Notes: a model not told the origin generated them from the letters alone. 64,000 nucleotides of DNA from Bog-756 sp963704615 (GCA_963704615.1 OY969923.1:496001-560000); one strand, 5' to 3'; shown: positions 1-7,889, numbered from the stretch's first letter. Numbers and translations are program-made.

Positions 1-125
1 ATCGCGCCCCAAGCGACCTGCGGTTCGCCTAGATCGCCAGCGTCCGTGATAGCCGCCTTATCGTACAATGAGCGATGAAGTTGCGCCCTGCGCAACGGAT
101 TGCAGCGGGAAGGAGCGGCTCCACG

Positions 126-330
126 ATGACATCGACCCTGGACTACGCCACACCCGAACCAAAGGCAATCAATGCGGACCGGCTGCGTCAGCTGATTCGT
201 CGCCAATGAGCCCGCAGCGCCCGTGACAATTCTTCTCATCGTGCTCGTCTATTGGCTCTACCCGGCACCGATACTCATCGTCTTAGAGGTTGGACTGGCC
301 TTCACCGTCCTGGCCCAGCGCTTTTGCCAG
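126..330 (+). pseudogene. Frame-broken N-terminal segment of the histidine kinase
   Basis: An ATG at 126 has AAGGAG about ten bases upstream and opens a 27-codon frame (MTSTLDYATPEP...) that stops at 209. The next frame, from about 208, encodes a hydrophobic helix (LLIVLVYWLYPAPILIVL) up to the T4 run at 322-325. There the kinase frame takes over (FARHYVRRERITLAIT). Removing one base near 205-210 and one T at 322-325 gives a continuous protein running from 126 into the kinase. I infer this is the true kinase N-terminus, interrupted either by decay or by two single-base insertion errors in the sequence. No independent gene is proposed here. Confidence 0.55.
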
Positions 331-1570
331 GCATTACGTACGAAGAGAGCGGATCACGCTGGCTATCACGGCACTTGTGATCGGTGTCTGGTGCCAGACG
401 ATTACAACAGGCATCTTTGCGCCGCGGCTGTCGCCACTCACTTCGATCTTCTCCATCCTCGCCGTCATCATCGCGTTCCCATTCGTCACAGGAAAGCAGC
501 TGCTTCGTCTGATCGTGGGCGCCACCGCCAATTTGACCGTCGGCGCCATATTCGCGTCTCTCAACGATCCGATTGTGTCGCTCAGTCCACTTCCGAATGG
601 ATTGCTGCAGGTCCTGGTCCCCGTCGGAACCCTTGTCGGCGCGGTTTTGTCCATGCTGTCAATTTGGCAGTCAGGTGCGCGCATGCAAGAGACCATTGAC
701 GAGGCGATGATCGCCAATGAGGCTTTGCGTGAATCGGAGCGAACGCTGGAGAACAAGGTGGAAGAACGAACCGCCGAACTGGCCGTTGCCCGTGACCAGG
801 CTCTTCAGGCCAACCGTGCCAAAAGTGACTTTCTGGCCAACATGAGCCACGATTTGAGGACACCTCTCAACGCCATCATTGGCTACGGCGAGCTTCTCGA
901 GGAAGAAGCGAGTGAGCGAGGCGATGACTACATGCTCGACGTCGGCCGTGTTGCGAGCTCGGGGCGCTCCCTGCTCTCCCTCATCAACGGCGTCTTGGAT
1001 CTGTCCAAAGTCGAAGCGGGGAAAATGGAGGTCAATCTCGAGAGATTCGATCTTGATGATCTGATCCGGGGGGTTGAGGGAACCATCGGACCGCTGGTGG
1101 GCAAGAACTCCAACCGCCTCGACGTGATCAAGCCGTTCTCTCTCGGGCAGATGGACTCGGACCCCACCAAAGTCAGGCAGGTGTTGTTCAATCTCTTGGG
1201 CAATGCCTGCAAATTCACCAACAATGGGGTCATATCTCTGACCGCCGAGGTCATAGATGAGAATGGCTTCGTCCAGTTCACGGTCGGAGACACGGGGGTT
1301 GGGATGACGGCGGAGCAGCTCGTCCGCGTATTCGACGCCTTCGCTCAAGCCGAGGACACCACTGCACGGGACTTTGGTGGGACGGGCCTGGGCCTCACCA
1401 TCACCCGACAGTTCTGCGAGATCCTCGGGGGAACGATCCAGGTGCAAAGCGAACCTGCCCTCGGATCAACATTCGTTGTACGACTTCCTCGTCACAGCCT
1501 GGCGGAATCGACAGGTGGCTCCAGCGCCCAACAGTTGCCCGCACGTTTGACGGCTACCCAGAAGTCATGA
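290..1570 (+). CDS. Membrane-bound sensor histidine kinase
   Basis: Two-component sensor kinase: ATP-dependent autophosphorylation on histidine, then transfer to a receiver protein. The first 140 residues contain about four hydrophobic segments. A short coiled linker (about 145-175) leads into a HisKA domain with the H-box SHDLRTPLNAIIGY (His187 in this frame). The HATPase domain has the N-box NLLGNACKFT (about 301), G1 DTGVGM (about 334) and G2 GTGLGL. The longest open frame begins at a TTG, but an in-frame TAG lies directly upstream and the sequence before it continues the protein in other frames, so the real start is probably ATG126. The stop overlaps the start of the receiver gene (ATGA), so the two are co-transcribed. 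No periplasmic ligand domain is visible, so the signal is unknown. Confidence 0.88.
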   Translation: MDWPSPSWPSAFARHYVRRERITLAITALVIGVWCQTITTGIFAPRLSPLTSIFSILAVIIAFPFVTGKQLLRLIVGATANLTVGAIFASLNDPIVSLSPLPNGLLQVLVPVGTLVGAVLSMLSIWQSGARMQETIDEAMIANEALRESERTLENKVEERTAELAVARDQALQANRAKSDFLANMSHDLRTPLNAIIGYGELLEEEASERGDDYMLDVGRVASSGRSLLSLINGVLDLSKVEAGKMEVNLERFDLDDLIRGVEGTIGPLVGKNSNRLDVIKPFSLGQMDSDPTKVRQVLFNLLGNACKFTNNGVISLTAEVIDENGFVQFTVGDTGVGMTAEQLVRVFDAFAQAEDTTARDFGGTGLGLTITRQFCEILGGTIQVQSEPALGSTFVVRLPRHSLAESTGGSSAQQLPARLTATQKS

Positions 1571-1935
1571 AGCACATCCTCCTGGTCGACGACAACGAGC
1601 TCAATCGAGACATGCTCTCGCGGCGTCTCAGCCGGCGCGGATATCAGATCACGACCGCAGTCGGCGGTGGCGACTGCCTCGCTCGGGCGCGGTCGGCAGC
1701 CCCTGATCTGATTCTCCTCGATTTGAGTCTGCCTGTGATCACAGGATGGCAGGCTGCGGGCGAGTTGAAAGCGGATCCCGTCACCGCGGGCATTCCGGTG
1801 ATCGCTCTCACCGCTCATTCAATGGCAGCGGACCAGGAGCGTGCCATCGCCGCGGGATGTGACGACTTCGACACCAAGCCAATCGAGTTCGTCCGACTCA
1901 TTGAGAAGATCGAAGCTCTTCTCGTTCGAGAATGA
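1567..1935 (+). CDS. Single-domain response regulator (receiver only)
   Basis: A 122-residue CheY-like receiver with no output domain. Acidic pocket Asp8-Asp9, phospho-acceptor Asp52 (LLDLSLP), switch Thr82 (ALTAHS) and Lys104 (TKP) are all present. It resembles the receivers that accompany hybrid-type kinases (LVDDNELNRDMLSRRL). It overlaps the kinase stop by four bases, making the kinase its obvious phosphodonor. With no DNA-binding domain, output must be through protein contact or as a relay intermediate. Function is assigned from the family; the partner is inferred from the overlap. Confidence 0.92.
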   Translation: MKHILLVDDNELNRDMLSRRLSRRGYQITTAVGGGDCLARARSAAPDLILLDLSLPVITGWQAAGELKADPVTAGIPVIALTAHSMAADQERAIAAGCDDFDTKPIEFVRLIEKIEALLVRE

Positions 1936-1990
1936 CGTGGCCGAGACGGACCTCGACATGCCGTCGATCCCGGACTGTTCGAGCTCGTCG

Positions 1991-3067
1991 ATGATCCGCC
2001 TCGCCCAGGTTGCTCCTCGGGGCCCCTTTTCCGTCGCAAAGGTCAGTTCGGCGGGCTGTCTGGCCTTGCTTGTGGTCGTCATCCTCAGCGCTGCAGGTTG
2101 CACTTCCTCCTCCACCCTCCGCCCCTCAGCCACCACCTCTCGGAGCACGTCTCCTCGGGAGACCTCTTCGTCGACCACACTGCCCACTCCTTCCGGTCAG
2201 CTGGTCTTCGGAGCTCCCCACCCTGTCACCTCGGGGGCTGGGCTCGCCACCATCTCGTGTGCCACCCCCACGGCCTGCGTGGCCATCGACGCAAACGGCG
2301 GGATTTACTCCTACGACGGAGCCACCTGGTCTGGGCCGGTGGATCCTGCCCCCGGGCCCCTTGGCCAGGGCGCCGTTTCCGTCTCCTGCAGCAGCATCAT
2401 CTTCTGTGCGGCAATACCCACGGCCAACTCACAGGTGGTCACTGGAGCCGGTCAAAACTGGTCACCTCCCGAGACCCTGACCGGAGCGACTGGCCTCGGA
2501 GCTGTTGGCTGTGCCCCGACCGGCTACTGCGCGGCGGTGGACGCTGAGGGGAACGCCTTTTCCTACAGTGGCGGCGAATGGCGTAGCACCAGCGGTGACT
2601 GGGGCGCCGCGGCGGGGATTGCCTGTGTTTCTTCTGACTTCTGTATCTCTGTCTCGGGCGGCATATCTCAGTGGGACGGCTCGTCATGGACGCAGCCCGA
2701 CAGCTACGCGGCAACCGGGTCGTTCACCGCTGTGACTTGTCCCTCCGCGTCGTTCTGCCTGGCCGCCCTCAATACGGGCGATGTTCTGGTCTTCAATGGG
2801 CAAGTCTGGAGCGCTCCGGTCCGAATCGAACCGGGCGCGCCATCGACCACGTCCGTCGGTCCCTACCCCACCGGGGTCTCTTGTCCTTCCGCCACCTACT
2901 GCGCTGCCGTCGATGATGCCGGTGCTGTTCTCCAGTGGAGTGGTACCACCTGGTCCTACTCCAAGGCTGACCCCAACCATCACCTGTCTGCTGTCTCGTG
3001 CCCGACCACGACATTCTGTGCCGCCGTGGACACCAGTGGCGACGTCCTTTTGGGACGCACGGCCTGA
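1991..3067 (+). CDS. Lipoprotein with seven CX5C repeats (putative seven-bladed propeller)
   Basis: Secreted lipoprotein of about 358 residues. ATG1991 is chosen because it directly precedes a hydrophobic signal sequence ending in a lipobox-like LSAAGC; the frame is open further upstream but overlaps the receiver gene. After a Ser/Thr-rich linker come seven repeats of 40-47 residues. Each has a pair of cysteines separated by five residues (CATPTAC, CSSIIFC, CAPTGYC, CVSSDFC, CPSASFC, CPSATYC, CPTTTFC) followed by (A/L)AV or similar and a W-G-x-x-W segment. Seven repeats with a WNG-like turn suggest a beta-propeller with one disulfide per blade; this fold is inference. Two longer paralogues occur in this window (21600-23930 and 44825-46891). 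No catalytic motif is seen, so the role may be binding. Confidence 0.8.
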   Translation: MIRLAQVAPRGPFSVAKVSSAGCLALLVVVILSAAGCTSSSTLRPSATTSRSTSPRETSSSTTLPTPSGQLVFGAPHPVTSGAGLATISCATPTACVAIDANGGIYSYDGATWSGPVDPAPGPLGQGAVSVSCSSIIFCAAIPTANSQVVTGAGQNWSPPETLTGATGLGAVGCAPTGYCAAVDAEGNAFSYSGGEWRSTSGDWGAAAGIACVSSDFCISVSGGISQWDGSSWTQPDSYAATGSFTAVTCPSASFCLAALNTGDVLVFNGQVWSAPVRIEPGAPSTTSVGPYPTGVSCPSATYCAAVDDAGAVLQWSGTTWSYSKADPNHHLSAVSCPTTTFCAAVDTSGDVLLGRTA

Positions 3068-3091
3068 CACGCCCTCGATCAAGGGTGTGTC
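3066..3091 (+). terminator. Hairpin at the stop codon of the CX5C lipoprotein
   Basis: GACACGCCCT (3066-3075) and AGGGTGTGTC (3082-3091) form a ten-pair stem (one G-T) with a six-base loop, overlapping the TGA stop. No clear T-run follows, so it is a putative terminator or 3'-end stabiliser. Confidence 0.5.
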
Positions 3092-3419
3092 TGGATGGCA
3101 GCGGCCGATTTCATGGAAAACCGGCTCCTCGGATCTAAGCGGGTGTGGTGGCCCAGCCAGGCTCGCGCTCGCGACCGTTACCTCGCCAGGAACGGCACTT
3201 ACACGTGGATCCCGTTTTGCCCGGCCTCCTCAAGCATCAAAAGGCTCCGTGTGGATCAAACCGCTGTAGCTGAGTCGCCCTCCATCTGCGACGCAAGCGT
3301 TCGCATCTACCCCTAGCCAGTAGAACCGAAGTTTCCAAACCGAATCGAAGTGAGCGGGGGTGGCGCGACAGGAAACCGACGCCGCCCCCGCACTCGATCA
3401 GGACCGAGGTCCGTTGACT
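3092..3419. other. Intergenic stretch without a recognisable gene
   Basis: About 330 bases between the lipoprotein terminator and the NHL-type remnant. Short open frames exist (for example 3095-3316 on +) but lack recognisable domains. I see nothing that can be assigned. Confidence 0.5.
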
Positions 3420-3620
3420 TCAGCCAGCCTGGATGTCGGTGACCGAGTTGTTGCCTTCGTTCGTCACCCAGATATGGGTCCCGTCGAAGGCGATGCCGTC
3501 TGGATAGTTGAAGCCGTAGGAGCCGCCCGAGACGGTCTGCACGAAGGCACCGTTGCTGGCGTTGAGCTCGGTGACCGTCGGGAATGGGACTCGCTGTGCT
3601 AGATCAGGATAGCCCCTCAA
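3420..3620 (-). pseudogene. Remnant of an NHL/YncE-type repeat protein
   Basis: A 66-codon open frame that reads as little more than one repeat of a secreted propeller protein: VTELNASNGAFVQTVSGG, then YPDGIAFDGTHIWVTNEGNN, then a short tail and stop. This PDGIAFDGTHIWVTN pattern is typical of tandem NHL/YncE-like repeats. There is no signal peptide, no further repeats, and the apparent TTG start lies inside the 3' end of the GntR gene. I interpret it as the 3' remnant of a larger repeat protein whose upstream part was deleted. Confidence 0.6.
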
Positions 3621-3963
3621 TGATTTGGATCACTTCGTCAGGGCGGTAGCCCTGAGCCCGGCAATACTCGAGGAGGTCACGGATTCGCTTAACCACGGCA
3701 CTGCGCTCAGGCGTCCCCCCCACGGTGATCCCCCTGCCACGCTGAAAGTCGAGCAGTCCCTCATCTCGAAGGATTCGCAGGGCACGTAGCACGGTGTTCT
3801 TGTTGACCCCGAGGACTGCGGCCAGGTCTTTCGCAAGCGGTAGGCGTTCACCGGGGCCCGCTTCTCCGTCAGCGATGGCCCGCCGGACCTCGGCAGCGAC
3901 CTGATCGTGAAGTGCCATCGTCTCGGTTCGGTCGATCTTGACAGCAATCATAGTGCTAGTCAT
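3604..3963 (-). CDS. GntR-family transcriptional regulator, short YtrA-like type
   Basis: A 119-residue regulator with an N-terminal winged helix (LHDQVAAEVRRAIADGEAGP, then ERLPLAKDLAAVLGVNKNTV, then LRALRILRDEGLLDFQRGRG) and a short C-terminal helical dimerisation tail, the layout of YtrA-type GntR proteins. These usually repress their own operon and adjacent membrane or transporter genes. ATG3963 is used; ATG3951 (MIAVKIDRTETMAL) fits the family start equally well. The divergent membrane-protein gene starts nine bases away, which suggests leaderless transcripts and shared autoregulation through the palindrome at 3961-3975. Confidence 0.88.
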   Translation of the reverse strand: MTSTMIAVKIDRTETMALHDQVAAEVRRAIADGEAGPGERLPLAKDLAAVLGVNKNTVLRALRILRDEGLLDFQRGRGITVGGTPERSAVVKRIRDLLEYCRAQGYRPDEVIQIIEGLS

Positions 3964-3975
3964 AGTAGTTCTATG
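3961..3975. promoter_or_regulatory. Palindrome joining two divergent start codons
   Basis: CATAG-TAGTT-CTATG. The left arm contains the complement of the GntR start ATG and the right arm ends in the ATG of the membrane-protein gene. CATAGT and CATAGA also sit six to seven bases upstream of each start, where a -10 element of a leaderless promoter would lie. A further CATAG copy is at 3949-3953. Candidate GntR operator; inferred from sequence only. Confidence 0.5.
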
Positions 3976-4395
3976 TCTGCTGCAGTGTTGGATCCCCCGA
4001 CGACGAGCGATCTCGATCTGCGCGCTGAGTCGCTCGGTGCAGAAGTCACCGATCTATTCGAGGAAGCTCGGCGGCGACGACGGAAGCGGATTCTGCTCAG
4101 CACAGTGATCGTGTCTGCAACTCTGTCTCTCGGAGTGGGGCTCGTGATTGTCGGCGGAGCCGGACGGTGGTTCGGAGGACCACCTTCTCACTTGAGTAGC
4201 AGAGGACCAACGGGGGGAGCGACGACGCACCGACGGTCGCCATCGGCACATGGATTGGCCCCTCGGGGGCAACCTGTGTGTGGCAAGGGAACGACCTTCG
4301 TGGCTCCACATAGCACCGCAGCACACGCTTCACTGCTCCCGTGTTACGACGCCCCGAAATTTCCAAAAGGTGTAGCGACATTCCACTCGCCGTGA
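3973..4395 (+). CDS. Small single-pass membrane protein, unknown
   Basis: About 140 residues. The N-terminal half is charged and ends in an RRRRRK stretch, followed by one transmembrane helix (ILLSTVIVSATLSLGVGLVI). The outside part is Gly/Ser/His-rich with two cysteines (QPVCGKGTTF ... LLPCYDAP). No family recognised. ATG3973 is adopted over earlier in-frame codons because it forms a symmetric divergent pair with the GntR gene; YtrA-type regulators commonly control adjacent membrane proteins. No ribosome binding site is visible, consistent with a leaderless message. Confidence 0.6.
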   Translation: MSAAVLDPPTTSDLDLRAESLGAEVTDLFEEARRRRRKRILLSTVIVSATLSLGVGLVIVGGAGRWFGGPPSHLSSRGPTGGATTHRRSPSAHGLAPRGQPVCGKGTTFVAPHSTAAHASLLPCYDAPKFPKGVATFHSP

Positions 4396-4461
4396 CCTAT
4401 CTTCTATCACCGGGATAGTGCCACACTCCCGCACCTTCGGGCGTGGGGACAATCCGGACGG

Positions 4462-5037
4462 TCAGGATGCGATGCGGTAATGGATATGGGTGGCCTCTGG
4501 GGTGTCGATCACTCGTACGATCTCCAACTCGATCCTCTCCGGCAACACTTCAAATAGTCGGCGCCCGCTGCCGAAAAGCACCGGGACCTGATGAATCTGC
4601 AACTCGTCGAGGACACCTGCCGCAAGCGCCGCCTGCGCCGTGTAAGCGCCATGCACCAGGACGTTGCGTCACCTGCAGCGGCTTTCGCTTGCGCCATCGC
4701 GCTAGCGATGCCGTCTGTTACATACGTCACCAATGGATACTTGGCGACCGACGGCCCCGGCGGCCGGTGGCTGGGGACAAAGATTGGCACGCCATCGTGG
4801 TGGTCACCGCCCCAGTGATCCTGCCTGTTCCACAGTATTGCGCCCGGAGAGGACAGAACCGGTTTCTTTGATTTCGTCAAGAAAATGTTTGCCCATGTTC
4901 GCCGAGTCAATGGTCTCCTCGCTCGGCCCGGTGTCTGCTGCAAAGCCGTACCACTCGTGCAGCCTCGTGAAGTCGTCACCGCCCAGAACCAGCCGAGGGG
5001 TGAGGGATCGCGGATCGGGACTCCGGTTCAGACGCAC
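4462..5037 (-). pseudogene. RibD C-terminal/DHFR-like reductase, frameshifted
   Basis: Three overlapping frames on the minus strand together encode a RibD_C/dihydrofolate-reductase-like protein. The N-terminal part (about 4810-5037) contains LHEWYGFAADTG and LDEIKETGSVLSGRNTVEQAG. A middle part (about 4665-4815) contains WGGDHHDGVPIFVPSHRPP and YPLVTYVTDGIASAMAQAKA. The C-terminal part (4462-4656) contains AALAAGVLDELQIHQVPVLF and GSGRRLFEVLP. Frame changes fall near 4810 and 4660. A whole gene would encode a stand-alone reductase of about 190 residues. Either a pseudogene or a gene broken by sequence errors. Confidence 0.75.
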
Positions 5038-5112
5038 CGCAAACGGAGCATCTCAGCGGAATCGGGTTCCACCAGCTAGCGTTCTGCTTTACCCGATCCG
5101 TGGCGGTGTCAA

Positions 5113-5724
5113 ATGCAAGATATGAACTCCTCCTATCCGGCAACATTCAGCTTCGATGCTCCGGAGTCGGTCGCCAACTGGCGACCGATCGTCAACTGGC
5201 TGCTTGCTATCCCGCATTTCGTGATCTTGTACGGATTGCGGATCCTGGCCGAGGTAGTCGGCATCATCTCGTGGTTTGTGATCCTCTTCACAGGAGAACT
5301 CCCGGAGAGCTTCGCCAACATCCAAGCGATGTACATGCGATATGAGCTCCGTACGTATACGTTCTATCTCTTCATGTGCGAGGAGTACCCGCCCTTCGCC
5401 TTCGGAATGACGCCGACCGACGGTGGTGAGGACCCTCGCGTCCGGGTCGAATTCCGACCTCAACTCGCTGATCGCAACCGCCTCACCGTCGCTTTCCGGA
5501 TCATCCTCGTTATTCCGCACCTGATCGCATTGTTTGTGCTGGACATCGTCGCGGCGGTCATGACCGTGATCGCTATCTTCGCTGTGCTCTTCACTGGCCG
5601 GTGGCCAGAATCGATGCGAGCTTTCGTTCTCAACGTCATGCGCTGGTATTTGCGTGTTCAGACCTACTACTTGCTGCTCACGGATGAATATCCGCCATTT
5701 GAACTCGAACCACAGACTGCCTAG
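5113..5724 (+). CDS. DUF4389 domain membrane protein
   Basis: A 203-residue integral membrane protein made of two related halves. Each has the pattern P-H-hydrophobic helix-LFTG-(E/R)-x-PES, then a helix, then (E/D)EYPPF: IPHFVILYGL ... LFTGELPES ... CEEYPPFAF, and IPHLIALFVL ... LFTGRWPES ... TDEYPPFEL. This is the DUF4389 signature. About four hydrophobic segments. Molecular function is unknown; proteins of this family sit in the cytoplasmic membrane. ATG5113 is taken; ATG5122 is an equal alternative. A strong hairpin follows downstream at 5852. Confidence 0.88.
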   Translation: MQDMNSSYPATFSFDAPESVANWRPIVNWLLAIPHFVILYGLRILAEVVGIISWFVILFTGELPESFANIQAMYMRYELRTYTFYLFMCEEYPPFAFGMTPTDGGEDPRVRVEFRPQLADRNRLTVAFRIILVIPHLIALFVLDIVAAVMTVIAIFAVLFTGRWPESMRAFVLNVMRWYLRVQTYYLLLTDEYPPFELEPQTA

Positions 5725-5851
5725 CCACAGGCGCGCGTATCATTCGATCCTCTTGGCTCAACCGGTCGACCCCATCCCTCATGCGAGGTAATCCCGCCCC
5801 AGGCCACCGGCTTGGGGCGCATTATCAACTTTGAGTCACGTCACAAGAGCC

Positions 5852-5889
5852 GGAGAACCTCGGCCCACAAGCGTGGGCCGAGGTTCTCC
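5852..5889. terminator. Perfect 17-bp inverted repeat, transcription terminator
   Basis: Arms 5852-5868 and 5873-5889 are exact reverse complements (GGAGAACCTCGGCCCAC and its complement) around a four-base AAGC loop. It lies between the convergent DUF4389 gene and the secreted-protein gene at 6005, so it can end transcripts from both sides. The right arm is followed by ATTC rather than a long T-run. Confidence 0.8.
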
Positions 5890-6004
5890 ATTCACTGCGC
5901 CGCCATTCACTGCTCCGCCCGATTGACCTCCGGCAAAGCAGCACCGTCATAACTGACTGCCACGCAGGTCTCAAAAGACCCACGCGGGAGCCATGCTGAG
6001 TTGG

Positions 6005-6922
6005 TTAATTCTTTTTCATCGTGATCTGGGCAACCGGGAGTCCCAAGACGTCCTCGTCCGCGAACCAACCGTAGCTGGGTCCACCGGTTCCCGAGGTGGG
6101 AAGTCCGGTGTTGACCACGCCGCTGCTCCAGACCGGCCCCGTCGGAGGTGTCACCGAGTAGGTCACGCCGACATCGCCGCTCACCGACTGGAAGTCCTGG
6201 GTCAGCGTGTACCAGCCCGCTGTGGTCAGTTCCTCTGAATTGGCGTTACAACTACTGAATTGGTTGAGGTTCACGTAGAAGCCACCACCGCCAGCAGATG
6301 TCGAACACATGGTGAACGCGTTGTCGTTCAGGTAGGCGCCCGAAGTGTTGTTCAAACCGACGTCCCAGTCCACTTCCTGGCCTGGGTTTGCCGCGGCCCA
6401 AACCGGGTCGATGTAAACCTTGATCGACGAGGTGAACCCGTTGGTCGGGAAGGAGGACTGCGCACAGGTTCCGGCAAAGCAGACGTACGGTCCCTGGCAG
6501 TAGGGAGTGTTGTCCGGCGCATAGTACCCAGGGGTTGGGCACCCGGTGATGGTGTCCTGGTCAAGCCCGGCACCCGAAATCCGCGCGTAGTGTGACTGAC
6601 CACCCGGACCGGGAACGCTGGGAGCGTATCCGCCGTAGTTGGAGTACGTATGGGGAACGATGTCGATAGTCCCATAATCTGCTTCATTGCCACCCCCACC
6701 GTTACAGCCCTGTGCGGCTGTGCACCACCCCGTGGTTTTGTGCGACAGCTTGTTCTTGTAGTTGGTGAACGCACTTGCGCCCTGCGCGACCGAAGCTGCA
6801 CTGCGCGGTACTGCAGCGGCACCGACCGATGTCGAGATTCCGACCACACAGGCGCAACTTGCCATCACAAGTGTCGCGAGTATTGCGCTTCTGGCGCCCC
6901 ACGTTCTCATTGATCTCTTCAA
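6005..6922 (-). CDS. Secreted protein of unknown function
   Basis: A 305-residue exported protein: basic start, hydrophobic segment (ILATLVMASCACVVGISTSV) and likely cleavage after an Ala-rich AAA. The mature part is rich in Gly, Asn, Tyr and Cys (WCTAAQGCNGGGG, YCQGPYVCFAGTC, MCSTSAGGGGF, SSCNANSEE), suggesting several disulfides and an extracellular fold. It has an internal GWYTLTQDFQSVSGD segment and ends in ITMKKN. No family recognised. The start is a TTG at 6922 because AGGAG lies nine to ten bases upstream; ATG6910 is an alternative. Gene orientation is convergent with DUF4389. Confidence 0.72.
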   Translation of the reverse strand: MKRSMRTWGARSAILATLVMASCACVVGISTSVGAAAVPRSAASVAQGASAFTNYKNKLSHKTTGWCTAAQGCNGGGGNEADYGTIDIVPHTYSNYGGYAPSVPGPGGQSHYARISGAGLDQDTITGCPTPGYYAPDNTPYCQGPYVCFAGTCAQSSFPTNGFTSSIKVYIDPVWAAANPGQEVDWDVGLNNTSGAYLNDNAFTMCSTSAGGGGFYVNLNQFSSCNANSEELTTAGWYTLTQDFQSVSGDVGVTYSVTPPTGPVWSSGVVNTGLPTSGTGGPSYGWFADEDVLGLPVAQITMKKN

Positions 6923-7034
6923 TTGACATTTCTCCTACTACCGCAGGGGCGAATATTGAAGAGCGCGCCGACCCCCCGATTAGCAACGCGCGCCGCCAAG
7001 TTACATGAATTGGCAGTGAGCATCTCAGATAACT

Positions 7035-7062
7035 CCACCAGTGAGTACCACCTCACTGGTGG
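7035..7062 (-). terminator. Hairpin downstream of the esterase gene
   Basis: CCACCAGTGAG (7035-7045) and CTCACTGGTGG (7052-7062) are an exact 11-bp inverted repeat with a six-base loop, 40 bases beyond the esterase stop and 110 bases before the secreted-protein start. Likely terminator of the esterase transcript. Confidence 0.6.
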
Positions 7063-7101
7063 TGGTCAGAACGAAACGCGGCAAAACGGGTCGCGGGTCA
7101 C

Positions 7102-7875
7102 CTAGGTCGTGAGGCAATTGCGAAGAAAGTCGAAGAGTCGTGGGAAGAAATGCCCGGCGACCGACGGCAGAGCTATGCATCCGTGAGGCGTGTCGGGATA
7201 GACCAGCAACTCACTGCGATTACCGGCCGCCTCCCAGCGTGACGCCATGAAAAGCGTGTCATCCAGGAGGTGGTCATTGGTACCTACGGAGAAGAGTGCA
7301 GCGGGCATCCCGCTGAGGTCCGCATAGAGCGGCGAGATGTCGGGATCGCGCCGTTGCTCCTCGGACAAGTCGGGGAGATAGAGATCGAGCGGGAATCCGC
7401 TGCTATCGAGTATGTCGGTTCCGGCCGCGACCCCGACGCCTCGCTGACTGGGCGTGCGAGAAAGGTCATAGGCCCCGAAGACGAGATTGGCGCCGAGAAA
7501 GCGAGCGGCCGGTCTGTGCCTGTCCCTCATGCGGAGCAATGTGACGGCGGCCAGGTGGGCGCCGGCGGATTCGCCGCTGATGAGAAGCCGATCGGATCCC
7601 AACTCCTCGACGGCGTGCTCGAGTAACCAGCAGGCCGCGGCCTCGCAGTCGTCCGGCCCCGCCGGATAGGGGTGTTCCGGTGCGAGGCGGTAGTCAACAC
7701 TCACCACCGCGATGTTGCACCTGTCAACGATGACCTCGTGCAGGAGGTCCATCATTTCCGGCGAGCCCGCCATCCATGCCCCGCCGTGGATGTGCAACAG
7801 CACCCCTTCGGGCTGATCGTGCTTGAACATCCGAAGCCGGATGCGCCCGCCCGGTCCCTCAATGGTGCGATCCAC
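7102..7875 (-). CDS. Alpha/beta hydrolase, hormone-sensitive-lipase (HSL) family esterase
   Basis: Carboxylesterase-type serine hydrolase. The oxyanion motif HGGAW (about 30-34), nucleophile GESAG (Ser103), Asp of NDHLLDD (about 201-205) and His231 (PHGC) complete the catalytic machinery of the HSL/GDXG family. YRLAPEHPYP is also diagnostic. In this frame the protein is 257 residues and begins with GTG at VDRTIEGPGG, lacking the N-terminal cap of about 55 residues seen in homologues. That cap is encoded immediately upstream in another frame (see 7890-8096), so the gene is frame-broken or misread by one base near 7890. Cytoplasmic; substrate unknown. Confidence 0.82.
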   Translation of the reverse strand: MDRTIEGPGGRIRLRMFKHDQPEGVLLHIHGGAWMAGSPEMMDLLHEVIVDRCNIAVVSVDYRLAPEHPYPAGPDDCEAAACWLLEHAVEELGSDRLLISGESAGAHLAAVTLLRMRDRHRPAARFLGANLVFGAYDLSRTPSQRGVGVAAGTDILDSSGFPLDLYLPDLSEEQRRDPDISPLYADLSGMPAALFSVGTNDHLLDDTLFMASRWEAAGNRSELLVYPDTPHGCIALPSVAGHFFPRLFDFLRNCLTT

Positions 7876-7889
7876 CGCCCGGTCAGACG

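Noticed and set aside
126..209. 27-codon ORF with a good ribosome binding site as an independent leader peptide.
   Set aside because: Its sequence reads as the start of the kinase when single-base frame breaks are corrected, so a separate peptide is less likely.
3095..3316. Short open frame after the CX5C lipoprotein.
   Set aside because: No domain, no ribosome binding site, composition not distinctive.
6702..6986. ORF beginning at ATG6929 directly after AGGAG on the minus strand.
   Set aside because: Out of frame with the clearly exported protein; the same AGGAG serves TTG6922 at suitable spacing.
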